Source: Leifsonia sp. TF02-11
Lineage (GTDB): Bacteria; Actinomycetota; Actinomycetes; Actinomycetales; Microbacteriaceae
Reading direction: 5' to 3'
DNA length: 64,000 nt
Assembly: GCF_017565305.1 (NCBI RefSeq)
Contig: NZ_JAGEKP010000014.1
Location: forward strand, 124,001-188,000
Part shown: piece by piece, positions 28,994 to 40,609 of the stretch
Numbering within the stretch: position 1 is the first letter of the stretch
How the letters are laid out: every line of letters starts with the position of its first letter
Notes under the pieces: model-generated
Told to the model about the DNA's origin: nothing
Databases searched by the model: none
Seen by the model: the letters and a program-made list of their open reading frames with translations, nothing else
Program-made: the position numbers and the translations under genes

Positions 28994-30496
28994 CTAGGCG
29001 CTGATGGTGTCGATGATGTTTTCGTAGGCGGCGCGCTTGGTGCGGCGCAGGACGAGGGCCTGCACGACGCCGATGATCGGGAAGGCGAGCATGGCGGCGA
29101 AGAACGCGAGGGAGAGCGGGCCGAGCACCGGGGTGCCCTGCGCATCCACATCGCCGATGAGGAGGGGGAAGTTGTCGACGATGATGAGCGTGACGCCCAC
29201 CAGGCCGATGAGCCCGATGACAGGAGCGACGGCGGTGCGCCAGAGCCCTGCGCCGGTCTTCTTCCGGGCGAAGTAGACGATCACGGCCAGGCAGGTCAGC
29301 GCCATCAGCACGACGATCGCGAGTGTCGCGACACCGCTGAACCAGGTGAAGACCTGCAGCACCGGATCGAGCCGGAACACCGCGAACGCCGCGATCAGCA
29401 CGGCCGCCGTGCCCGTCTGCACCAGGGAGGAGGCGTAGGGCGAGGCATGCTTGCCGTGCACGCGGCCCACGAGGGCGGGGAGCACGCTCGCGTTCGACAT
29501 CGAGTGCTGGTAGCGGGTGACCACATTGTGGAAGGACAGCACGCAGGCGAACAGGCTGGTGATCAGCAGCACGTTGACGACCACGCCGCCGACCGACCCG
29601 AGGTAGTGCACGGCCGTGTTCACGATGAACCCGCCGGTGTCCTTCGCCACGACGTCGACGATGTGCGTCGGCCCCCAGCCCATCACCAGCGACCACGAGG
29701 CGAACGTGTAGAACACGCCGATAGCGATCACCGCGATGTAGGTGGCGCGCGGGATAGTCTTCTCCGGCTCCTTCGCCTCGTCGCGGAAGATCGCTGTGGA
29801 CTCGAACCCGATGAAACCGGCGAGCGCGAACATCAGGCCGATGCCGGGGGAGCCGGACAGCACCGTGCTCGGCTGGAACGGCACCGCGGAGAGACCGTCG
29901 GCGCCGCCTGTCGCGATGATGACGACGCTCAGGATCACGACGATGCCCACTTCGGCGACCAGCAGCACACCCAGCACCCGCGAGCTCAGCTCGATGTGCC
30001 GATAGCCGAGGATGCCCACCAAGGCGACCATCGCCAGCGAGTACAGGTACCAGGGCAGGTCGGGGCCGTGCAGCGCGACCACCGACGACTCGAGTGTCGC
30101 GCCGAGGTAGCCGTACACCGCCACCTGTACGGTCGTGTAGGTGAGGAGCGCCAGGTACGCCGCGGCCAGTCCGAGCGGGCGTCCCATCCCGTAGCCGACG
30201 TAGGTGAAGAACGCGCCGGGGCGCGGGATGAACCGGCTCATCGCACTGAGCCCGACGGCGAAGAACAGCAGGATGATCGCTCCGATCGCGAACATGCTGG
30301 GGACGCCCGCCCCGTTTCCGAGCAGGACCGCCACGGGGAAGCCGCCGCCGATCACGGTGAGGGGGGCCGCGGCGGCGACCACCATGAACACGATCGAGCC
30401 GACGCCGAGCCGGCCGGAGAGCTGGCGCGACGCGCCGGGCCCGCGGATCGCGACCGGATCGCCGAACAGAGCGTGGGGCTCCTGTGCTGCCGTCAT
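28994..30496 (-). CDS. APC-family amino acid/amine permease
   Basis: A 500-residue, 12-helix transporter of the amino acid-polyamine-organocation superfamily. Helix 1 has VFMVVAAAAPLTVIGGGFP; GFESTAIFRDEAKEPEKTIPRA in the helix 6-7 region is the standard APC segment. The start ATG at 30496 has GGAGGAA seven bases upstream; the open frame beyond it is rejected. The amine oxidase gene starts 15 bases after its stop, so the permease probably imports the oxidase's amine substrate. Substrate specificity cannot be read directly. Confidence 0.85.
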   Translation of the reverse strand: MTAAQEPHALFGDPVAIRGPGASRQLSGRLGVGSIVFMVVAAAAPLTVIGGGFPVAVLLGNGAGVPSMFAIGAIILLFFAVGLSAMSRFIPRPGAFFTYVGYGMGRPLGLAAAYLALLTYTTVQVAVYGYLGATLESSVVALHGPDLPWYLYSLAMVALVGILGYRHIELSSRVLGVLLVAEVGIVVILSVVIIATGGADGLSAVPFQPSTVLSGSPGIGLMFALAGFIGFESTAIFRDEAKEPEKTIPRATYIAVIAIGVFYTFASWSLVMGWGPTHIVDVVAKDTGGFIVNTAVHYLGSVGGVVVNVLLITSLFACVLSFHNVVTRYQHSMSNASVLPALVGRVHGKHASPYASSLVQTGTAAVLIAAFAVFRLDPVLQVFTWFSGVATLAIVVLMALTCLAVIVYFARKKTGAGLWRTAVAPVIGLIGLVGVTLIIVDNFPLLIGDVDAQGTPVLGPLSLAFFAAMLAFPIIGVVQALVLRRTKRAAYENIIDTISA

Positions 30497-30667
30497 GAGT
30501 TCCTCCAGGAAGGGCCGAGTGGGATGTGCGGCCAGTCTCACCACCCGGTGTTGCGCCACCGTTCCGTGCGCGTGAAGACTCCCGGCGCCCGGAATGGGAC
30601 GGTGCTGTCGCATTCGGCGGTCACGCGTCCGTGACGCCGGCGAAACGCTGCCGCAACGTGGCGCACG

Positions 30668-30673
30668 TAGCCT
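30668..30673 (+). promoter_or_regulatory. Candidate -10 box of the second APC permease gene
   Basis: TAGCCT lies 19 bases before the GTG at 30693, in the 196-base gap between the divergent permease genes. Operators for the adjacent IclR regulator would be expected in this gap; I cannot name a site. Confidence 0.3.
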
Positions 30674-30692
30674 CGCGGACGAGGAGCATACG

Positions 30693-32192
30693 GTGACAGC
30701 ACAGCCCTACGTGACGGCCCTGAGTCGAGCGATCGCCGACCCGAAACCGGTCGACGGCCTCCCCGCGCGGTCGCCGATGGCCGGGCTCGACCGGCGGAGC
30801 CTCGGGTTCGTCGACGTGCTCGCGCAGTCCGTCGGCGCTGTCGCTCCGTCCGCAGCGGCAGCCACCTGTCCCGTCTTGGTCGCCGCGCGTGCCGGGTCGG
30901 GGACACTCGCGGCGTTCCTGCTCGCGGCGGTGCTCATGACGCTCGTCGCGTCGGCGGTCAACCAGTTCACGCGGCGCATGGCGGCGACCGGCTCGCTCTA
31001 CACCTTCGCGGCGCGCGGACTGGGGGTGCGGGCGGGGTTCGCGACGAGTGCCGCGATGGTGGTCGGCTACGGCTTCGTCGCCATGTTCGCCCTGCTCGGC
31101 GCCGCCCACTACGGCCTGACCCTGCTCGCGCACGCTGCGCCGGGAATCACGGAGTCGCGGCCGCTGGTCCTGGCGCTGCTCGTCGCCTTCGGCGCCGTCT
31201 GCCTGCTGATCCTCTGGCGCGGCATCCGGCTCTCCACCCGCGTGACACTGGTCATCGAACTGCTCTCGATCGTCGGGATCTTCGTATTGATCGCCGTGCT
31301 GCTCGTGCGCGTGCCCGGGTCACTGTCCTGGAGCGTCGCGCTGCCCGGGAACATCGGCCTCCCGGAGCTCGCAGCGGGTACGACCGTCGCCGTGACCGCC
31401 TTCGTCGGGTTCGAGAGCGCTGCGACCCTCGGCGTGGAGTCCCGGCGGCCGTTCGCCACCATCCCGCGCACGATCCGCTGGACCGTCATCGCAGCCGGCG
31501 TGCTCTACGTGCTGTCGGCCTACACACAGCTGGCCGGCTACGACACGTTCGGCGGCGACCTCGCCGCCGCGGAGAACCCCGTCAACGACCTCGCGGCGCG
31601 TGCCGGGGTGGAGTGGATCGGCCTGCTGCTCGACGCGGCGCTGGCGTGCTCGTTCCTGGCCTGCGCCCTCGCCTCCACGACGGCTCTCGCCCGCGTCGTG
31701 TTCTCGCTCGGGCGGGAGGGGATCGCGCCCCGCGCGTTCGGCCGCACGCACCCCCGGCACCGCACTCCGCACGTCGCGCTCGCCGTGGGCATCGCCGTGG
31801 AGGTCGCCGTGCCGGTAGCCCTGGTCGCTGCGGGGATGAGCGCCTGGGACGCGATGGGCGTCATCGTCGTGTGCGCCGCCGCCGGCTACATGACCGCGTA
31901 CACGCTGGTGTGCGTCGCCACGCCGTTCTTCCTGCGGCGGATCGGGGAGCTGACGGCGTGGCCGGCCGTCGCGGCGGCAATCGCCGTACTCGGGCTGGTC
32001 GCGGCGCTGGGTCTGGACCTCTGGCTGGAAGTCTCGGGCACCCGGACACTCGCGGTCGTGCTGCTGGCCGTGATGGCGCTGATCGCGTGGGCGTTTTACG
32101 TGTTCTGTCGGCGGAGGCGCCCGGAGGCGCTCGGCCGCATCGGGCTCTACGACGAGCCGACGACGGGGGACGTGCTCGGCGGGTCGCCGTGA
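30693..32192 (+). CDS. APC-family permease, divergent from the amine oxidase operon
   Basis: A 499-residue APC permease with 12 helices. Family features are LGFVDVLAQSVGAVAPSAAAA in helix 1 and AFVGFESAATLGVESRRPFATIPR in the central region; SLGREGIAPRAFGRTHPRHRTPH is the cytoplasmic loop typical of YhdG/GABA-type APC members. The GTG at 30693 follows GAGGAG at 30681-30686; an upstream extension lacks membrane or family sequence. It is clearly distinct from the permease across the gap. The IclR gene overlaps its stop, so permease and regulator are one unit. Confidence 0.85.
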   Translation: MTAQPYVTALSRAIADPKPVDGLPARSPMAGLDRRSLGFVDVLAQSVGAVAPSAAAATCPVLVAARAGSGTLAAFLLAAVLMTLVASAVNQFTRRMAATGSLYTFAARGLGVRAGFATSAAMVVGYGFVAMFALLGAAHYGLTLLAHAAPGITESRPLVLALLVAFGAVCLLILWRGIRLSTRVTLVIELLSIVGIFVLIAVLLVRVPGSLSWSVALPGNIGLPELAAGTTVAVTAFVGFESAATLGVESRRPFATIPRTIRWTVIAAGVLYVLSAYTQLAGYDTFGGDLAAAENPVNDLAARAGVEWIGLLLDAALACSFLACALASTTALARVVFSLGREGIAPRAFGRTHPRHRTPHVALAVGIAVEVAVPVALVAAGMSAWDAMGVIVVCAAAGYMTAYTLVCVATPFFLRRIGELTAWPAVAAAIAVLGLVAALGLDLWLEVSGTRTLAVVLLAVMALIAWAFYVFCRRRRPEALGRIGLYDEPTTGDVLGGSP

Positions 32193-32863
32193 GCGCTGTG
32201 CCGGAGCTGAGCGGACGTCAGCCCGGGGCCGTGCACAGCGCACTCGCGGTGCTGGAGGAGGTCGCGCGCTCCGGACCGGGGATCACCGCCCAGCAGCTCT
32301 CCGCCCGCCTCGGTCTGCCGCGCGCCACCGCCTACCGACTGCTCAACCTGCTCGTGCAGGACGAATACCTGGTGCGCATGCCCGACCTGCGCGGTTTCGC
32401 GCTCGGTCGCAAGGTGGCAGAGCTCGCCGACGTGGCGCGGGCGCAGGACGCTGCCGCCAACGCACACCAGGCGGTCGCCGAGCTGCGGGCCCAGATCCGC
32501 GGCGGCGTCCATCTCGCCGTCTACCGCGAGGGCCGCGTCGTGCCGGTCGATGTCGACCCGGACTTCCCCCTCTCGGACCCGAAGCGCATCGGCAGCGACC
32601 TGAGCGTGTCCGCCCTCGGCCGTCTTCTGCTGGCCGAGCAGGCCGCACGGACGATCCCGTCGCCGACTCGCTATGCGGCCCAGGAGGGCGAGCTCACCCC
32701 CGGCTTCGGCTGCCTCGCGGTGCCGGTGCGCGACGCCGATTCGTACCTGATCGGCGGCCTCGCCCTAGCATTGCCCGCCGCGCGGCTGGCGGACCGGGAC
32801 GCTCTCGTCTCGCTCGTGGCCGGAACGGCGGCGACGTTGGGCGGCCTGTTGCCGCGGCGGTGA
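32189..32863 (+). CDS. IclR-family transcriptional regulator
   Basis: A 224-residue regulator. The N-terminal winged helix (about 12-65) has VHSALAVLEEVARSG, GLPRATAYRLLNLLVQDEYLVR and the wing DLRGFALGRKVAEL. The C-terminal effector domain is GAF-like but shorter than usual (IclR proteins are about 250 residues) and ends at LGGLLPRR. The GTG start overlaps the permease stop by four bases (GTGA). It probably controls the divergent amine oxidase and permease genes in response to an amine or aldehyde; this rests on position only. Confidence 0.8.
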   Translation: MSAVPELSGRQPGAVHSALAVLEEVARSGPGITAQQLSARLGLPRATAYRLLNLLVQDEYLVRMPDLRGFALGRKVAELADVARAQDAAANAHQAVAELRAQIRGGVHLAVYREGRVVPVDVDPDFPLSDPKRIGSDLSVSALGRLLLAEQAARTIPSPTRYAAQEGELTPGFGCLAVPVRDADSYLIGGLALALPAARLADRDALVSLVAGTAATLGGLLPRR

Positions 32864-32888
32864 GGCCGGTGCCGAGATGCCCGGCGCC

Positions 32889-33386
32889 TCAGGCGCCCTC
32901 CTTGGCGATCGCCGCGTAGATCCCGCCCGTCGCCGCCAGCAGGTCGGCGGGCGCCAGCTCCACGTCGAGCCCGCGCCGGCCTCCCGAGACGAAGACGGTG
33001 TCGAAGAGCTGTGCGGTCTCGTCGACGACCGTGACGTGCTGCGTCTTCTGGCCGATGGGGGAGATGCCGCCCACCACATAGCCGGTGCGCCGCTCGGCCA
33101 CGGCCGGGTCGGCCATTCCCGCGCGCTTGGCGCCCACCGCGGCGGCCAGCGCTTTCAGGTCGAGCATCCCCGTCACCGGGACCACGCCGACCACGATGCC
33201 CAGCTCGGTGTCGGCCAACAGGGTCTTGAAGACTCGCTCGGGATCGACCCCGAGCGCCTCGGCCGCCTCCAGACCGTACGAGGGAGCGGCCGGATCGTGC
33301 TCGTAGGGGTGCAGGGTGAACGGGATGCCCGCGGCGGCGAGCGCGGTCGAGGCAGGGGTGCCCGCCCCAGCGGAACGTTTTGCCAT
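32889..33386 (-). CDS. ybaK: Cys-tRNA(Pro)/aminoacyl-tRNA deacylase, YbaK type
   Basis: Trans-editing enzyme that hydrolyses mischarged Cys-tRNA(Pro). It is 165 residues with the YbaK/EbsC fold: TALAAAGIPFTLHPYEHD, ALGVDPERVFKTLLAD (catalytic Lys region), GVVPVTGMLDLKALA and the TGYVVGGISPIGQK motif are all typical. Its ATG shares one base with the glgX stop (TGATG), so it is translated with glgX, though no functional link is apparent. A more divergent YbaK-like protein is encoded at 45992-46567. Confidence 0.92.
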   Translation of the reverse strand: MAKRSAGAGTPASTALAAAGIPFTLHPYEHDPAAPSYGLEAAEALGVDPERVFKTLLADTELGIVVGVVPVTGMLDLKALAAAVGAKRAGMADPAVAERRTGYVVGGISPIGQKTQHVTVVDETAQLFDTVFVSGGRRGLDVELAPADLLAATGGIYAAIAKEGA

Positions 33387-35482
33387 CAGGACGCGGCCTC
33401 TGCCGTCGTGCCCGCCGGCGCCTCCACGCGCGGCCCGTTGGCCCGGTAGAGCTGCATGGACGTCCCGCCGACCGTGCGGATGGCTCCCGGCTCGAGCTCG
33501 ATGCCGTCTTCGGCGATCGGCACCTCCGTGGCGCTGTCCCACAGCAACTGGTACGACGTGACGCCGGGCGCCACCGGGAGCGACACCTCCACGTCGTCCT
33601 CCACGCCGTGCACGATGAGCAGCACCCGGTTGAACTCCTCCTTGTCGGGGGTGGAGGCCGCGAGGTACTGCAGGGTGCGGTTCTCCGGCGAGTTCCAGTC
33701 CTCGTCGTCCATGAGCGCGCCGGTGGCGTCGTACCAGTCCATGTGGCTGGCGTTCGGCGTCGTCTGCCCGAGCACCGCGAACCGGCTCGGGCGCAGTGCC
33801 GGGTTCTCCCTGCGCAGCTGAAGGAGCCTGCGCGTCGTGTCGAACATCTCGCGCTGCTCGCGCGTGCGCAGCCACGACAGCCAGGTGAGTTCGCTGTCCT
33901 GGCAGTAGGCGTTGTTGTTGCCGCGCTGGCTGCGGCCGTACTCGTCGCCGGCCGTGATCATCGGCACTCCGGCCGACAGCAGCAGCGTGCCCATCAGGTT
34001 GCGCATGGCTTTGTGTCGGTCGAGCAGGACGCTCTCGTCGTGCGTCGGTCCCTCCACGCCGTGGTTGAACGAGCGATTGTTGTCGGTGCCGTCGCGGTTG
34101 TCCTCGCCGTTGCCGAGATTGTGCTTGACGTTGTACGCGGTGAGGTCGGCCATCGTGAAGCCGTCGTGGGCCGTGACGAAGTTGATGGAGGCCAACGGGC
34201 CGCGCTCGGGGGAGAACGTGTTCGACGACCCGGCGAGGCGAGTGGCGAACCCGCCGATGCCGATGGGCGCCTGGCCGTTGCGGCGCGCGTCGGCGATGTC
34301 GGCCAGCCAGAAGTTGCGCACGCGGTCGCGGTAGCGGTCGTTCCACTCCGACCAGCCGTCGGCGAAGTTGCCGGTCTGCCAGCCGCCCATCCCCACGTCC
34401 CACGGCTCCGCGATGAGCTTGACGCCGGAGAGCACCGGGTCGGCGAGCATGGCGGTGAGCAGGGGATGGTCGCGGTGGTAGGCGAGATCCTCCCCGCGGC
34501 CGAGCGTCACGGCGAGATCGAAACGGAAGCCGTCGACCTGCACTTCGTCGGCCCAGTAGCGCAGCGAATCCAGCACCAACCGCTGGGGAACCGGGTGGCC
34601 GAAGTCGACCGTGTTGCCGACCCCGGTGACGTCGATGTACACGCCGTCGGCGTCCTGGCGGTAGTAGGTGGCGTTGTCGAGGCCGCGGAAGCTGGTGCGC
34701 GGCCCGCCGATGCCCTCTTCCGAGGTGTGGTTGTAGACCACATCCAGAATCACCTCGATGCCGGCCTCGTGGAGCAGCTTCACCATCCCCTTGAACTCGC
34801 GCAGCACCCCCTCCGGACCCTCGGCCTGCGCTTCCCGCGTCGCGTAGGGTGCGTGCGGGCTGAAGAAGCCCAACGTGTTGTAACCCCAGTAGTTGGTCAG
34901 ACCCTCGCGGATGAGCCGCTGCTCCGAGGTGAAGGCGTGCACGGGCAGGAGCTCGACGGCGGTGATGCCGAGGTGCTGGAGATACCCGATGGTGGACTCG
35001 TGCGCCAGGCCGGCGTAGGTGCCGCGAAGCTCCTCCGGCACCTCCGGATTCTGGCGGCTGATGCCGCGCACGTGCGCTTCGTAGACCACCGTGTGGTCGA
35101 GCGGCGTGCCCGGCTTGCGCGAGTCGCCCCAGTCGAAGCCGTCCGACACCACGGTCGAGCGCCACTCCTCCGGTCCGACCCGCGTGAGACCGCGCGCGTA
35201 CGGGTCCAGCAGCAGCGTCTCCGGGTTGAACATGTTCTGCGGAGACGCCGGACCGGAGGCGCGGATGGCGTACAGGCTGCCGACCTGGAGGCTGCGCGAG
35301 CGGCCCAGCCAGACGTTGTTCGCATCCCGGTGCATCTCGACGGTCTTGGTGCGCCAGTCGGGGTCCTTCGGATCGAACAGGCAGAACTCCATCGCGTCGG
35401 CGTGCTCGGAGTAGACGCGCAGCTCACCGCCGTGCGGACCGATGCGGACGCCCAGGTTGCGCAGAGGATCGACGGGAGTCAT
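33386..35482 (-). CDS. glgX: Glycogen debranching enzyme GlgX (isoamylase type)
   Basis: GH13_11 isoamylase that cuts alpha-1,6 branches after phosphorylase trimming. It is 698 residues: CBM48 domain (about 5-110), barrel (about 150-560) and a C-terminal beta domain. Nucleophile D322 (DGFRFDLA) and acid E359 (LIAEPWD) are intact; VVYEAHVRG, NYWGYNTLGFFSPH and FVTAHDGFTM are family motifs. It complements glgP and glgB in the window. The start ATG has no Shine-Dalgarno, but TACTCT lies seven bases upstream, suggesting a leaderless message from a promoter shared with the divergent cysteine desulfurase gene. Confidence 0.95.
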   Translation of the reverse strand: MTPVDPLRNLGVRIGPHGGELRVYSEHADAMEFCLFDPKDPDWRTKTVEMHRDANNVWLGRSRSLQVGSLYAIRASGPASPQNMFNPETLLLDPYARGLTRVGPEEWRSTVVSDGFDWGDSRKPGTPLDHTVVYEAHVRGISRQNPEVPEELRGTYAGLAHESTIGYLQHLGITAVELLPVHAFTSEQRLIREGLTNYWGYNTLGFFSPHAPYATREAQAEGPEGVLREFKGMVKLLHEAGIEVILDVVYNHTSEEGIGGPRTSFRGLDNATYYRQDADGVYIDVTGVGNTVDFGHPVPQRLVLDSLRYWADEVQVDGFRFDLAVTLGRGEDLAYHRDHPLLTAMLADPVLSGVKLIAEPWDVGMGGWQTGNFADGWSEWNDRYRDRVRNFWLADIADARRNGQAPIGIGGFATRLAGSSNTFSPERGPLASINFVTAHDGFTMADLTAYNVKHNLGNGEDNRDGTDNNRSFNHGVEGPTHDESVLLDRHKAMRNLMGTLLLSAGVPMITAGDEYGRSQRGNNNAYCQDSELTWLSWLRTREQREMFDTTRRLLQLRRENPALRPSRFAVLGQTTPNASHMDWYDATGALMDDEDWNSPENRTLQYLAASTPDKEEFNRVLLIVHGVEDDVEVSLPVAPGVTSYQLLWDSATEVPIAEDGIELEPGAIRTVGGTSMQLYRANGPRVEAPAGTTAEAAS

Positions 35483-35488
35483 GCGTTC

Positions 35489-35495
35489 TAGAGTA
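35489..35495. promoter_or_regulatory. Bidirectional promoter with a shared -10 box
   Basis: TAGAGTA reads TAGAGT on the plus strand (35489-35494) and TACTCT on the minus strand (35495-35490). The minus box stands seven bases from the glgX ATG. The plus transcript would begin about 35501, before the desulfurase gene. One 7-bp element could therefore drive both genes. Confidence 0.5.
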
Positions 35496-35529
35496 GTGAC
35501 ACACCGTGCCGCACCCTGAGGAGGCCCCG

Positions 35530-36735
35530 GTGCCCGTCTATCTCGACCACGCCGCCACCACGCCCCTACGCCCCGAGGCGATCGCCGCCTTCACCGATGC
35601 GTTGGGGCTCGTCGGCAACCCGTCGAGCATCCACAGCCAAGGCCAGCAGGCCAGGCGGATGCTCGAAGAGGCGCGTGAGGCGGTGGCCTCCACCCTGGGC
35701 TGCGACCCGATCGAGGTGGTCTTCACCTCCGGCGGCACGGAGGCGATCAACCTCGCGGTGAAGGGGATGTTCTGGGCGCGCAACGCGGAGCGCGCCCATC
35801 CGCGCATCCTGGTGCCGGGAGGGGAGCACCACGCCACGCTCGACGCGGTGGAATGGCTCGAGCGCGCAGAGGGCGCGACGGCTGACTGGCTGCCGCTCGA
35901 CTCGGAGGGGCGCGTCGAGGCGGACGCGGTCCGATCGGGCCTCGCGGCGCCCGACGACATCGCACTGCTGACGTTCCTGCAGGTCAACAACGAGGTGGGC
36001 ACGATCCAGCCGGTCGGCTCACTCGCCGCGCTCGCCGCAGCGGCGGGTGTCCCGGTCCACGTCGACGCGGTCGCCGCGTACGGGCACCTCCCGATCGACT
36101 TCCGAGGCTTCGGGGTCGACGCCCTCAGCGTGTCGGCGCACAAGATCGGCGGGCCCGTCGGGATCGGCGCCCTGGTGCTGGCCAGGACCTCCGCCGTCGT
36201 GCCGCTCATCCACGGCGGCGGCCAGCAGCGCCAGGTGCGCAGCGGGACGCAGGACGTGGCGGCGGCCGTCGCCTTCGCCGCCGCCGCGCTCGCCGCGGAG
36301 GCCGAGCGCGTCGACGAGGCGCAGAGGCTCTCGGCCTTGCGCGACCGCCTGATCCGCGGGGTGCGCGAGGCGGTCCCCGAGGCGGTGCTGAGCGGGCCGG
36401 AGCCCTCGACCGGCGAGCGGGTGGTCTCCAACGCGCACTTCGTCTTTCCCGGCGCCCAGGGCGACTCGCTGCTCTTCCTGCTCGATCTGGCCGGGGTCTC
36501 GGTGTCGACAGGGTCGGCCTGCCAGGCGGGCATCCCGGAGCCGTCGCACGTCCTGATCGCGATGGGGCGCAGCGAGCAGGAGGCGCGGGGCGCGCTGCGG
36601 TTCACGCTCGGCCGCACGTCGACCGAGGCCGACGTGGACGCCCTGCTGCTGGCGCTGCCCGGCGCGTACGCGCAGGCGTCGCGGGCCGGTCTCGCAGAGC
36701 GGGCGCCCGGCGGCCGTACAGGAGCCCCGGCGTAG
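35530..36735 (+). CDS. Cysteine desulfurase (NifS/IscS class)
   Basis: PLP enzyme taking sulfur from cysteine as a persulfide. It is 401 residues. PLP lysine K205 is in SAHKIGG; the sulfur-carrying cysteine C331 is in STGSACQAG; YLDHAATTPLRPEA and SGGTEAINLA are further signatures. I chose GTG 35530 because GAGGAGG ends five bases upstream and the fold begins at once; an in-frame GTG at 35506 would add eight residues. mnmA follows ten bases later, so this enzyme probably supplies sulfur for tRNA thiolation, as in other actinobacteria with this gene order. Confidence 0.92.
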   Translation: MPVYLDHAATTPLRPEAIAAFTDALGLVGNPSSIHSQGQQARRMLEEAREAVASTLGCDPIEVVFTSGGTEAINLAVKGMFWARNAERAHPRILVPGGEHHATLDAVEWLERAEGATADWLPLDSEGRVEADAVRSGLAAPDDIALLTFLQVNNEVGTIQPVGSLAALAAAAGVPVHVDAVAAYGHLPIDFRGFGVDALSVSAHKIGGPVGIGALVLARTSAVVPLIHGGGQQRQVRSGTQDVAAAVAFAAAALAAEAERVDEAQRLSALRDRLIRGVREAVPEAVLSGPEPSTGERVVSNAHFVFPGAQGDSLLFLLDLAGVSVSTGSACQAGIPEPSHVLIAMGRSEQEARGALRFTLGRTSTEADVDALLLALPGAYAQASRAGLAERAPGGRTGAPA

Positions 36736-36738
36736 ACT
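36733..36738 (+). promoter_or_regulatory. Leaderless-type -10 box of mnmA
   Basis: TAGACT overlaps the desulfurase stop codon and ends six bases before the mnmA GTG at 36745. Confidence 0.5.
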
Positions 36739-36744
36739 CTCCTG

Positions 36745-37845
36745 GTGCGAGTTCTGGCAGCGATGAGCGGTGGCGTCGATTCCGCCGTGGCGGCGGCGCG
36801 TGCCGTCGAGGCCGGCCACGACGTCGTCGGGGTGCACCTGGCGCTCAGCCGGATGCCCGGCACGCTGCGCACGGGCAGCCGCGGCTGCTGCACCATCGAG
36901 GACTCGATGGATGCCCAGCGCGCGGCCAATATCATCGGCATCCCGTACTACGTGTGGGACTTCTCGGAGCGGTTCAAGCTCGACGTGGTCGACGACTTCA
37001 TCGCCGAGTACAGCGCGGGACGCACGCCGAATCCGTGCATGCGCTGCAATGAGCGCATCAAGTTCGCCGCGCTTCTCGAGAAGGCTCTCGACCTCGGTTT
37101 CGACGCGGTCTGCACCGGCCACTATGCGAGCATCCTCACCGATGCGGACGGCAACCGTGAGCTGCACCGCGCGAGCGCGTGGGCGAAGGACCAGTCGTAC
37201 GTGCTGGGCGTGCTGACGAGCGACCAGCTGGCGCACGCGATGTTCCCGCTCGGTGCTACGCCCTCCAAGGCGGAGGTACGGGCGGAGGCGGCGGCGCGCG
37301 GGCTGAGCGTCGCCAACAAGCCGGACTCCCACGACATCTGCTTCATCCCCGACGGCGACACGCGCGGCTGGCTCGCGGAGCACGTCGGTGCGGCGCAGGG
37401 CGACATCCTCGACCGAGAGGGCAACCGGCTCGGCTCGCACGAGGGGGCGCACGCGTACACCGTCGGGCAGCGCAAGGGGCTCAACATCGGCTACCCGTCA
37501 CCAGACGGCCGACCGCGGTTCGTGCTCGAGGTGCGGCCGAAGGACAACACGGTCGTCGTCGGCCCCAAGGAGGCGCTCGACATCGCCGAGATCGCCGGGT
37601 CGCGCTACACCTGGGCGGGCCTGCCGCCCGCCGACCTCGAGACGCCTTTCGCGTGCGAGGTGCAGATCCGCGCGCACGCCGACCCGGTGCCGGCGGTGGC
37701 CCAGGTCCGCGACGGCGAGCTGGTGGTACGGCCGGACGAGCCGCTGAACGGCGTCGCCCCCGGCCAGACGGCCGTCGTCTACGTCGGCACGCGCGTGCTC
37801 GGCCAGACCACGATCGACCGCACGGTCTCGGCCGTCCCTGCCTGA
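36745..37845 (+). CDS. mnmA: tRNA-specific 2-thiouridylase MnmA
   Basis: Forms 2-thiouridine at the wobble position of Glu, Gln and Lys tRNAs using ATP and persulfide sulfur. It is 366 residues, the normal size. The PP-loop is [14 protein letters not shown] at 5-18. The catalytic cysteines are C98 (TPNPCMRC) and C199 ([10 protein letters not shown]). [12 protein letters not shown] marks the central domain and the C-terminal beta barrel follows. No ribosome site precedes the GTG, but a -10 box six bases away suggests leaderless expression besides read-through from the desulfurase gene. Confidence 0.96.
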   Translation: MRVLAAMSGGVDSAVAAARAVEAGHDVVGVHLALSRMPGTLRTGSRGCCTIEDSMDAQRAANIIGIPYYVWDFSERFKLDVVDDFIAEYSAGRTPNPCMRCNERIKFAALLEKALDLGFDAVCTGHYASILTDADGNRELHRASAWAKDQSYVLGVLTSDQLAHAMFPLGATPSKAEVRAEAAARGLSVANKPDSHDICFIPDGDTRGWLAEHVGAAQGDILDREGNRLGSHEGAHAYTVGQRKGLNIGYPSPDGRPRFVLEVRPKDNTVVVGPKEALDIAEIAGSRYTWAGLPPADLETPFACEVQIRAHADPVPAVAQVRDGELVVRPDEPLNGVAPGQTAVVYVGTRVLGQTTIDRTVSAVPA

Positions 37846-37862
37846 CGGCGCGCGCCCACAAC

Positions 37863-38056
37863 TCCGGAGTCACGGCGCGACACGCCACTGGGGTGTCAGT
37901 ACTTCCGGAAGATGTGCCGGAATCGCGGCCGGATCTCCGGAACTCCGGACACCGTAGGGACACGGCGACGGGCGGCTACTCCGGAGATGTGGCGGAATCG
38001 CGACCGGATCTCCGGAACTCCGGACGCTGCAGCAGCGTGTCGCCCCGACCTCCGGA
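37863..38056. repeat. Cluster of TCCGGA palindromes with a 45-base direct repeat
   Basis: The mnmA-ligA gap (263 bases) holds eight TCCGGA sites within 194 bases. It also holds a direct repeat: 37905-37950 and 37981-38025 agree at almost all positions (...GGAATCGCG(G/A)CCGGATCTCCGG...). Several sites extend to ACTCCGGAGT-like palindromes. No gene is recognisable; the open frame across it gives Arg/Ser/Pro-rich nonsense. Function unknown. Confidence 0.85.
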
Positions 38057-38096
38057 GTTGCCGACCGTGCCCTCCACCGGTGTCGGAGCTCGTCCC

Positions 38097-40451
<2,355 letters not shown>

Positions 40452-40462
40452 AGTCGGTCAGT

Positions 40463-40500
40463 TTGTGGACAGACCACAAGTTATCCCCCTGAATCGGGGG
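40463..40500 (+). terminator. Two small tandem stem-loops after ligA
   Basis: TTGTGG/CCACAA (40463-40468 with 40474-40479) and CCCCC/GGGGG (40485-40489 with 40496-40500) follow the ligA stop. Neither has a T run, so they could be a weak terminator or an operator before the next promoter. Confidence 0.35.
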
Positions 40501-40534
40501 TAGAACGACCATCCGTCCACCGCGTTGGTGCCGG

Positions 40535-40540
40535 TAGAGT
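40535..40540 (+). promoter_or_regulatory. Candidate -10 box before a mini-ORF and the DUF1023 gene
   Basis: TAGAGT ends six bases before a GTG at 40547. That GTG opens a 10-codon frame closed by TAG at 40577-40579, in the same frame as the hydrolase gene that starts at 40610. Confidence 0.4.
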
Positions 40541-40609
40541 CGAGGTGTGCGCTCGCCCGGTGCACACGCAAGGGCTTAGCTCGCTCGCTCTCGGAGGGAC
40601 CCGGACGGA

